Position numbers and translations under genes: made by a program. 64,000 bases of DNA from an uncultured Bacteroidales bacterium (GTDB lineage: Bacteria > Bacteroidota > Bacteroidia > Bacteroidales > UBA932), in NCBI GenBank assembly GCA_934675095.1, contig CAKUPC010000001.1, positions 1 through 64,000 of the forward strand. Direction: 5' to 3'. The notes below the pieces were generated by a model that was not told where the DNA came from, made no database searches, and worked only from the letters and a program-made list of their open reading frames with translations. Shown here piece after piece: positions 53,527 through 60,182 of this stretch (the stretch's first letter is position 1; every line of letters starts with the position of its first letter).

Positions 53527-54756
53527 TTATTTTGTTGCAAAGTCAATTTGGGACGACAGGAAGTCTCTGATATATATGTGCCTGACTCCCTCGTATGTAT
53601 TCTCGAACGAGCGGTCTCGGGAGATTACTATCTTGGGATAATTATCCTTGATTTTCAGAAGATTGCCGAATTCACGTTCAATCGTTGTCGGAGTGTTCAG
53701 TTCTGAGGCGACCTGCACATACAGTTTTTCTCCGTTTTTGGTACATACAAAATCAATCTCCTCGGCCACCAAAGAACCGACATTTATTTCATAGCCGTAA
53801 TAGAGCAGATGATTGCAGACGAGATTCTCCAGTCTTTTTGCCCGGTCTTGAGGCTTATAGCCGGCAACGGCATTTCTGATTCCCAAATTTTCAAAATAAT
53901 ACTTTTCCCCGCGTTCGAACAGTCTTTTTCCCACTATATCATACCGTTCAACACGATGTACGACAAAGGCTTCCGCCAACGCGCCCACATATTCCGACAC
54001 CTGATTTGATGCGATGTTAACTTTTTGATTCTTAAGGAAATCGCTGATACGCTTTGCTGAAAACAGGCTTCCTACATTGTCTGCAAGAAATTTTATCAGC
54101 TGTTCAAGGAATATCGTGTTTCTTATGTTCCTGCGCTGTACCACGTCGCGCAGAACGATTGTGGAATAGACGCTTCTGACATATTCCATGACTACGTTCT
54201 CCTCAAGCGGCAGATTGGCAAGGTACGGCAGGCCTCCGAAATGAATGTATTTTTCCAAAGAAGAGTCCGAATTTTCGAGCTTATGGAATAAGAGGAACTC
54301 CGGATAGGAAAGGCTGAATATCTTAAATTCCACATAACGCCCGCCAAGTTCATTTGCCAAATCTCCTGAGAACATCCGTGAGTTGCTTCCGGTAATGTAT
54401 ATGTCATTGTTCTCGTCAAGCGCAAGAGACCTGATGGCCAGCCGGAAGTCCGCAATGGTCTGTATCTCATCCACAAAAATGTGGTTGCGTCCATTTTCGA
54501 CGAGGCGGGCGGACACATAGGAATGGAGATCCCGATAGTCTCTTATGCCATCGAACTCCAGGTCTTCCTTATTGATATAGATGATATTTGCAGACGCTGA
54601 TTCGGACTTTATGATTTCCATAATCTGGTACAGAATATAGCTTTTTCCCACACGTCGTGGACCTACCATTACCTTCACGATATTCGAGTACATAAATGGT
54701 CTGATCCGTTCGATATAGACATCTCGTCGAAATATGCTGGATGGAATTCGGGACAT
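53527..54756 (-). CDS. AAA_14/DUF4143-family ATPase (copy 4)
   Basis: 409 residues. Walker A VGPRRVGKSY at about 31-40, DExx box HIFVDEIQTIADFRLAIRSL at about 93-112, ITGSNSRMFSGDL sensor. DUF4143 region at about 200-300. The nuclease-like motif reads EEIDFVCTKNGEKLYVQVAS: Asp is present but the E-x-K is replaced by Q-V-A, as in copy 6. The promoter lies 30-40 bp upstream and is followed by a 7-bp-arm dyad. AT-rich. Confidence 0.92.
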   Translation of the reverse strand: MSRIPSSIFRRDVYIERIRPFMYSNIVKVMVGPRRVGKSYILYQIMEIIKSESASANIIYINKEDLEFDGIRDYRDLHSYVSARLVENGRNHIFVDEIQTIADFRLAIRSLALDENNDIYITGSNSRMFSGDLANELGGRYVEFKIFSLSYPEFLLFHKLENSDSSLEKYIHFGGLPYLANLPLEENVVMEYVRSVYSTIVLRDVVQRRNIRNTIFLEQLIKFLADNVGSLFSAKRISDFLKNQKVNIASNQVSEYVGALAEAFVVHRVERYDIVGKRLFERGEKYYFENLGIRNAVAGYKPQDRAKRLENLVCNHLLYYGYEINVGSLVAEEIDFVCTKNGEKLYVQVASELNTPTTIEREFGNLLKIKDNYPKIVISRDRSFENTYEGVRHIYIRDFLSSQIDFATK

Positions 54757-54769
54757 AAAATACTTTAAT

Positions 54770-54795
54770 TATAATTTGAATTATATGCAAATATA
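54770..54795 (-). promoter_or_regulatory. -7 box and downstream dyad of ATPase copy 4
   Basis: Minus-strand TATATTTG (54788-54795) is a TAnnTTTG box. Between it and the ATG (54756) is the perfect dyad TATAATT-TG-AATTATA (54770-54785), placed where a repressor would block initiation. Confidence 0.65.
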
Positions 54796-54810
54796 ATAAA
54801 TATTTAAGGC

Positions 54811-55029
54811 TTATCTAAAATTTATTGATGTTTTGTGGAAATTACGAAAATGCTCCAGATGAGTGAAAATGTCTTCATTTGATTTCAGATTAAAATTGTC
54901 TATTCCGATAAAGACAGCAGCCAGTCCAAAGCCGACTTCCGCTCTCGTTATCCAATTCTTCGAACGATAACCCCGGACTTCTTCTTTTTGTTCTGCAAGA
55001 ACCTGTAGTATAATGTGTTCACTAAACAT
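54811..55029 (-). pseudogene. Deletion remnant of an AAA_14 ATPase gene
   Basis: The first about 31 codons (QIILQVLAEQKEEVRGYRSK-type start) are nearly identical to the N-terminus of the intact ATPase at 56589-57875. The sequence then jumps directly to DNA matching the end and 3' flank of that gene (shared run around CAGCAGCCAGTCCAAAGC). About 1.2 kb encoding the ATPase and DUF4143 domains is missing. The join carries a short CTT microhomology. The 72-codon frame that remains is unlikely to make a working protein. Confidence 0.85.
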
Positions 55030-55064
55030 AGGTATGGTGTTTATCTGTCTGTAAAGATAGGTAA

Positions 55065-55155
55065 ATTCCGATAAATATTGAATTTTAGGGTTCTGAATTC
55101 CGATAAATCGGAGATTTTTGACCTCTGAAATCCGATAACTTAGCTATGTGAATCC
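55065..55155. repeat. 32-bp-period direct repeats upstream of the ATPase remnant (three units)
   Basis: CCGATAA cores at 55068, 55100 and 55132, exactly 32 bp apart, within units starting AATTCCGATAAAT. The last unit continues into ACTTAGCTATGTGAATC, which parallels the end of the array at 57909-58036. The array is therefore the partner promoter region of the deleted gene copy. Confidence 0.88.
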
Positions 55156-55161
55156 CAATGG

Positions 55162-56346
55162 CTATTGCACCAGTTGCAGATGACGGAAATTGCAGTACCC
55201 GTCAATGGGCTGTTGGCTTTCCTGTTCTCCATCATAAATTACCGACGTTCGTTTGAGTTGATTTCCCAAAAGAGTCTGCAGGTAATGTAAATGCTTGAAA
55301 TAGCCGGTGTTGAATGTCATCCCTGCCTTTATCTCGTAGGCTTCGATTGTTCCGTCTTGCATCAGTCTGAGGACATCTACCTCGCGCTGCGACTTGTCTC
55401 GGTAGAAAAAGAGGTTTTCCTGATGCCCGAGGTTTGCTCCGTGTTTAAGTATGTCGTTCACGACCATGTTCTCAAACAGGCTTCCGCGTTGCGGATGAAC
55501 ATCAAGTTGCTCCACAGTGTTGATGCCGAGCAGGTAACTCGCCAGACCGGTGTCATAAAAATATAGCTTTGGAGTCTTTGTAAGTCGTTTGCCGAGATTT
55601 GCATGGTAGGGCTGAAGCAGATAAACCACATATGAGGCGGAGAGCACACTCAGCCAATTCTTGATGGTCGGCACGCTCACGCCCACTTCTACTGACAGCG
55701 CTGATGCATTGAATTCCTGACCGATTCGTCCGGCGGCAAGGCGAATGAACATCTGGAACGCCTGCAGGTCTTTCAGGTTCACGAGTGACCGCACATCTCT
55801 CTCGAGGTATGTCGTGTAGTAGTTGCTCAACAATATCTGACGTCCCTCCAATCCTACGGACCAGATTGCAGGGTATCCGCCGCGCAACAACATTTCCGAA
55901 GTTCCGATGTCGGGACGGACGGACAGGATTTCCTCCGTAGAAAGCGGAAGCAGAGACATTACGGCCGTCCTGCCGGCCATAGACTGCGTGATATGTTGCA
56001 TCAGTGAGAAATTGTTGCTGCCTGTGACGATAAACTTTCGCTCGTTTCCGTTTATACGATCTTCATCCACTGTCACTTGCAGATATGAGAAAATCTCGGG
56101 GAAATTCTGCGCCTCGTCGATGATTACTCCTTTGGGATATTTTGCAAGAAACGCCTTGGGATCCATGCGTACCTCCGCAAGTGTAGATGCATCCTCAAGA
56201 TTGGTGTATGGAAGACTGGAGAAAACAGTTCTGCATAGTGTGGTTTTGCCGGACTGCCGGGGACCGGTCAATGTAATTACCGGCAAATATCTGAAGAGGC
56301 TCTCAATGGATGAGGCCATAGTTCTGCATATCAATTGCTTATTCAT
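55162..56346 (-). CDS. AAA_14/DUF4143-family ATPase (copy 5)
   Basis: 394 residues. Walker A TGPRQSGKTTL at about 27-37, DExx box GVIIDEAQNFPEIFSYLQVT at about 75-92, VTGSNNFSLM sensor. DUF4143 at about 180-340 (NYYTTYLERDVRSLVNLKDL is a typical family block). Nuclease-like motif REVDVLRLMQDGTIEAYEIK, with the complete D/E/K. It lies between the deleted and the intact copy of another ATPase gene. Its own promoter has a 31-bp dyad. Confidence 0.93.
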   Translation of the reverse strand: MNKQLICRTMASSIESLFRYLPVITLTGPRQSGKTTLCRTVFSSLPYTNLEDASTLAEVRMDPKAFLAKYPKGVIIDEAQNFPEIFSYLQVTVDEDRINGNERKFIVTGSNNFSLMQHITQSMAGRTAVMSLLPLSTEEILSVRPDIGTSEMLLRGGYPAIWSVGLEGRQILLSNYYTTYLERDVRSLVNLKDLQAFQMFIRLAAGRIGQEFNASALSVEVGVSVPTIKNWLSVLSASYVVYLLQPYHANLGKRLTKTPKLYFYDTGLASYLLGINTVEQLDVHPQRGSLFENMVVNDILKHGANLGHQENLFFYRDKSQREVDVLRLMQDGTIEAYEIKAGMTFNTGYFKHLHYLQTLLGNQLKRTSVIYDGEQESQQPIDGYCNFRHLQLVQ

Positions 56347-56352
56347 TGTTTA

Positions 56353-56393
56353 GCCAAATTTAAAGTTTGACTTTAGATTTGGCTGCAAATATA
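56353..56393 (-). promoter_or_regulatory. -7 box and 31-bp dyad of ATPase copy 5
   Basis: Minus-strand TATATTTG at 56386-56393. Between it and ATG 56346 lies a near-perfect dyad: GCCAAATTTAAAGT (56353-56366), TTG, ACTTTAGATTTGGC (56370-56383), one mismatch in 14 pairs. Same layout as ATPase copy 4. Confidence 0.7.
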
Positions 56394-56433
56394 GTTAAAT
56401 TTCGGCAAATCCGAGAGTTGCAATGCTTAAAAC

Positions 56434-56490
56434 CCGATAAATTGGCGATTTTCTGTCTCTGAATTCCGATAAATCAGCGATTCTGTAGTC
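56434..56490. repeat. Two further 32-bp-period CCGATAAAT repeats
   Basis: CCGATAAAT at 56434 and 56466, 32 bp apart, in units resembling those at 55065 and 57909. They lie 90-140 bp upstream of ATPase copy 5 and just past the 3' end of copy 6. Confidence 0.8.
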
Positions 56491-56588
56491 AATGATTTGC
56501 AACGCACAGACGAACAGAATCAGCGCAATGACGAAAATGCTCCAGATAAGTGAAAATGTCTTCATTTGATGTTCAGATTAAAAATAGC

Positions 56589-57875
56589 CTATTCCGATAA
56601 CGACAGCAGCCAGTCCAAAGCTGACTTTATATGGATTGTCTTGCCGTCTATTTCAATGTCCCGTGTCTGAGTGAGCGCGATGAGTGTGAGACTGTCGCAA
56701 TGCAGCGTGTCTGATGCCGCAACGAGCGCTGAAGTCTCGCGCTTTAATGTTTTCCCGGAATCAATGTTGTATGCGACCTGAACGAGTTCTATGGCTTTAT
56801 TCCTGTCGCATAGGACGAAATCGACCTCTTTTCCGGCGGCTTCGGGCTTATAGAAATATATGTCCGTAAAATCTTTTGCGCACCGTCTCATCAGTTCAAT
56901 GAATACAACATTTTCAAGTCTCCAGCCTATGTTTTCTGCAGCCATTGAATTTTCACGATTATTTTGCAAACCGGGATCCACGATATATGATTTCTGCCCT
57001 CTGATTCGTTCCCTGCTCTTGAATGAATGCCTCTGGAGCAATTGAACAAGAAATGCCTGTTGCAGGTAAGACACATATTTTCTTATCGTTTTGTCCGATA
57101 TATTGAAAATCTCTGACAATGCCTCGTAGTTGACCTCCTGACAAGAATTGCTGATGAGATGTCCGGCTATTTTCCTCAATGCGTCAACATCGCGGATTTT
57201 GAAACGCTTCTTTATGTCTTTCTGCAATATGGCCTCCAACAACCCTTCGACATAGCCCCGCTTGTTGCGCAGATTCTGCATTTCCGGAAATCCGCCGTCA
57301 TTTATATAGGCCATGAACGCCCTTTTCCGTTCAGCCTCCGCTTTTGTCGTTATTCCCGTCGTGTCAACTCTGTGAAAATCACAATATTCTGAAAACGAGA
57401 ATGGGAACAGTCTGATTTCATTGTATCGCCCGGTCAGATGCGTCGCGAGTTCTCCGCTGAGAAGCTTTGCGTTGCTGCCTGTGACGAATATGTGCAAATT
57501 GGTTCGCAGAAGACGATTGACAAACAGATACCATCCCTCGACATCCTGAATCTCGTCCAGAAACAGATATTGCACATCGGTTCCATAAAGTTGATAGACA
57601 CAGGAAAGTACGGTGTTGAGGTCTTCGGTTTTTATGTCTGCAAGCCGGTCATCATCCAGATTGACATAGGCATATCTGACACCATGTTCCAAAAGCACCT
57701 TGTGGCAGAGAGTCGATTTCCCGCTTCGTCGCACTCCGATTACAACTTGAGCCAATGTGCTGTCAAACTCGAACATGGATTCTTCCGCTCTCGTTATCCA
57801 ATTCTTCGAACGATAGCCACGGACTTCTTCTTTTTGTTCTGCAAGAACCTGTAGTATAATCTGTTCGTTAAACAT
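56589..57875 (-). CDS. AAA_14/DUF4143-family ATPase (copy 6)
   Basis: 428 residues. Starts MFNEQIILQVLAEQKEEVRG; Walker A IGVRRSGKSTL at about 46-56, DExx box QYLFLDEIQDVEGWYLFVNR at about 104-120, VTGSNAKLLSGELATHLTGR sensor. The DUF4143-type C-terminus has KEVDFVLCDRNKAIELVQVA, again with Q-V-A in place of E-x-K. The N-terminal 31 residues are duplicated in the remnant at 54811-55029. The promoter carries a four-unit 32-bp repeat array. Confidence 0.93.
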   Translation of the reverse strand: MFNEQIILQVLAEQKEEVRGYRSKNWITRAEESMFEFDSTLAQVVIGVRRSGKSTLCHKVLLEHGVRYAYVNLDDDRLADIKTEDLNTVLSCVYQLYGTDVQYLFLDEIQDVEGWYLFVNRLLRTNLHIFVTGSNAKLLSGELATHLTGRYNEIRLFPFSFSEYCDFHRVDTTGITTKAEAERKRAFMAYINDGGFPEMQNLRNKRGYVEGLLEAILQKDIKKRFKIRDVDALRKIAGHLISNSCQEVNYEALSEIFNISDKTIRKYVSYLQQAFLVQLLQRHSFKSRERIRGQKSYIVDPGLQNNRENSMAAENIGWRLENVVFIELMRRCAKDFTDIYFYKPEAAGKEVDFVLCDRNKAIELVQVAYNIDSGKTLKRETSALVAASDTLHCDSLTLIALTQTRDIEIDGKTIHIKSALDWLLSLSE

Positions 57876-57895
57876 ATAATCTTTTTTTGCTTCTG

Positions 57896-58036
57896 CAAAT
57901 ATAACTAAATTCCGATAAATAGGAGATTTTTGATGTTCAAAATCCGATAAATAGACAATTTTTGGTCTCTGAATTCCGATAAATCGGAGATTTTTGACAT
58001 CTTAAATCCGATAACTTGGCCATATGAATCAAACAA
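57896..58036 (-). repeat. -7 box and four-unit 32-bp repeat array of ATPase copy 6
   Basis: Minus-strand TATATTTG at 57896-57903, 20 bp before ATG 57875. Behind it CCGATAA cores start at 57912, 57944, 57976 and 58008, each exactly 32 bp apart, in units of the type A(A/T)TCCGATAAATnGGAGA. The array abuts the promoter of the downstream RNA / restriction-modification operon on the other strand. Confidence 0.92.
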
Positions 58037-58070
58037 TTTGAAAAAAAGTAAAAATATTTTTGCATCTTTG
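58037..58070 (+). promoter_or_regulatory. Promoter of the candidate leader RNA / type III R-M operon
   Basis: TTTG (58037-58040), 22-bp spacer, CATCTTTG (58063-58070), one base off the TAnnTTTG consensus. Expected start near 58074. Confidence 0.55.
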
Positions 58071-58071
58071 C

Positions 58072-58300
58072 AGACTGTTTCGGCGGCGAGGCAAGTGCCG
58101 CCGGGATAAATTTGAAACATATTTTGTAATATAGAGCTTAGCTCTTGTTCTCTATTTCGCGAACGACCAAAAATAGTAGTAGAAGAGAATGAGATGCGAA
58201 GGTTCACGCTTCGGCGTGAACTGTTCGTTGATTGTTCATCTACACGGCTTTGGTCGGCCTGCGAAATTGGATAAGAAACGGATAGTTCACGCCTTTTTTT
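58072..58300 (+). ncRNA. Candidate structured leader RNA or small RNA ahead of the type III R-M genes
   Basis: Starts just after a promoter and ends in seven T residues (58294-58300). Pairings seen: closing stem CTGTTTC (58075) with GAAACGG (58275); hairpin CGGCGGC (58081) with GCCGCCG (58097); long stem ATTTCGC (58154) with GCGAAAT (58261) continuing as GACCAAA (58165) with TTTGGTC (58249); AGATG (58192) with CATCT (58237); and an 8-bp hairpin GTTCACGC-TTCG-GCGTGAAC (58202-58221). GTTCACGC recurs at 58285-58292 right before the T run, so GCGTGAAC could pair with either copy, which would allow an antiterminator/terminator switch. No known family recognised. Confidence 0.6.
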
Positions 58301-58349
58301 GTATATCGGCTGGAGAACTTGAGGTAAGTCTTTTAGTCGATGGCTTACA

Positions 58350-60179
58350 ATGAAACCAGACCCACAGGAACTGATAGACCGCGTCCGGCAGAGTTCGGAG
58401 TTTAGTAATGAGGAAAAATCGCAGCTGATTGATTCGTTGAGAAAGACGAAGCACTATGGTCTTGTGTGGGAGAAAAGGCAGGAGGAGGTTGAGGAAAATC
58501 AGCGGAATCGGATTCCTGTTCTGACGGAGGTCAAGGACCGGGCGATTGTCAGTGATGCGGCGGATGCTCCGAACCATATTCTCATCGAGGGCGACAATCT
58601 CGATGCGCTCGTTGCCCTGACCTACACCCACGAGGGCAAGATAGATGTAATATACATCGATCCGCCGTATAATACTGGAAATAAGGATTTTATCTACAAC
58701 GATTGCTTTGTCGATAAGGAAAGTCCCTACAGACACAGTCTGTGGCTCTCGTTCATGTCCCGCAGGTTAAAAATCGCAAAGCGTCTCCTTTCGGACAAGG
58801 GGGTCATATTCATATCAATAGATGACAATGAGCAGGCGCAGTTGAAACTTTTGTGCGACGAGATATTTGGTGAACGGAATTTCGTCGGACAGATTATATG
58901 GCAGTCGGCGACAGACAACAACCCTCGTCAGATAAGTACCGAACACGAGTATATACTATGTTATGCCAAATGCGCCGACAGTCTTGACAAATGGCTGCTG
59001 AAATCCGAAAAGGCGGAAAGAATAGAACGGAAATATCATGAACTCCGAGAACGAACTGACGACACTGAAACGATTCAGAGAGAACTCAGAAAGTGGATTA
59101 AGGAAAATAGGGAGACTCTGGCAGGCGTAACACATTATAATAATGTCGATGCGAAGGGAGTGTATAGCAGCGCCTCTAATTCTTCCAACACGAAGCCGGG
59201 AGGATATGCTTTCGATATTATTCATCCTGTAACAGGAAGACCTTGTGCAAAACCTGCGTTCGGATGGCGTTGGACTGAAAAGACATTCCTGACTTATGCT
59301 GAGAATGATGATGTCGAATGGGGACGGGACGAGACAACGCAGCCGCATATAAAGAAGAGGATCGACACTGTCGAAGAACAGTTTAAGAGCATCTATTACG
59401 AGGACGGTCGTACCGCGACTAAATTCCTTGAAGATTTGTTTGGCGTGAAGAAAGTCTTTACGAATCCGAAACCTTTGAATCTGATTAAGCGGATAATTGC
59501 CTTCTCTTCACAAAAGAACTCTGTCATCCTCGACTTCTTCGCCGGTTCGGGCACGACCCTCCACGCGACTATGGCCCTCAACGCCGAGGACGGCGGCCAC
59601 CGGCAGTGCATACTCGTGACCAACAACGAGAACCGCATCTGCGAGGAAGTGACATACGTCCGGAACACAAAGGTCATCGAAGGCTATGTCAATGCAAGGG
59701 GTGAGTCTGTCAATGGGCTGACGACCAACAGCCTGCGCTACTACAGGACGGACTTCATCGGCCGCGACAAGACCGCGCAGAGCCGCCGAGCCCTCGCGGC
59801 AGCATCCGCAGACCTGCTCCGCATCCGTGAGGACGCCTACAATGAACTCGACACCTTCGGCAAATTGAAACTCAAGCCGTCCGTGGCGCGGCATTTCGAG
59901 GGCGGAGGACGACATATTCTCTTGATTCTCAACGAAAACGCAATCGAATATTTCGTGGACGAAATAAGAGATGCCGCCAGTCCCGACAAGTTTAAGGCCT
60001 ATGTCTTCTCTCCGGGAGACTATGCCTACGATGACGAGTTCATGGATGTCGCTGACAGGGTTGAGCTTTGCGCCGTCCCGTCTTCGATCTACAATGCCTA
60101 CGAAAAGGTGCTGCCGAAACGGGTGCGTGATGTTGGCGAGGAAGAGCCGGAGCGGAATGAAAATGATGTGGAGGAATAG
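58350..60179 (+). CDS. mod: Type III restriction-modification system methyltransferase (Mod)
   Basis: 609 residues. Beta-class N6-adenine methyltransferase order: catalytic VIYIDPPYNTGNKDFIYND (DPPY at 104-107), and later the SAM-binding LDFFAGSGTTLHATMALN (FAGSGT at about 396-401). The region between (about 190-370) would hold the target-recognition domain. Mod alone methylates one strand of an asymmetric site and is required with Res for cleavage. The Res gene follows after 3 bp. Codon use shifts from AT-rich in the first two-thirds to GC-rich after about 59520, suggesting a recombinant or variable recognition region. Confidence 0.95.
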   Translation: MKPDPQELIDRVRQSSEFSNEEKSQLIDSLRKTKHYGLVWEKRQEEVEENQRNRIPVLTEVKDRAIVSDAADAPNHILIEGDNLDALVALTYTHEGKIDVIYIDPPYNTGNKDFIYNDCFVDKESPYRHSLWLSFMSRRLKIAKRLLSDKGVIFISIDDNEQAQLKLLCDEIFGERNFVGQIIWQSATDNNPRQISTEHEYILCYAKCADSLDKWLLKSEKAERIERKYHELRERTDDTETIQRELRKWIKENRETLAGVTHYNNVDAKGVYSSASNSSNTKPGGYAFDIIHPVTGRPCAKPAFGWRWTEKTFLTYAENDDVEWGRDETTQPHIKKRIDTVEEQFKSIYYEDGRTATKFLEDLFGVKKVFTNPKPLNLIKRIIAFSSQKNSVILDFFAGSGTTLHATMALNAEDGGHRQCILVTNNENRICEEVTYVRNTKVIEGYVNARGESVNGLTTNSLRYYRTDFIGRDKTAQSRRALAAASADLLRIREDAYNELDTFGKLKLKPSVARHFEGGGRHILLILNENAIEYFVDEIRDAASPDKFKAYVFSPGDYAYDDEFMDVADRVELCAVPSSIYNAYEKVLPKRVRDVGEEEPERNENDVEE

Positions 60180-60182
60180 GCT

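Noticed and set aside
55065..58036. Regular 32-bp repeat arrays looking like CRISPR
   Set aside because: Units follow each other with no unique spacer of constant length, the repeats diverge, copies number only two to four, and no cas gene is present.
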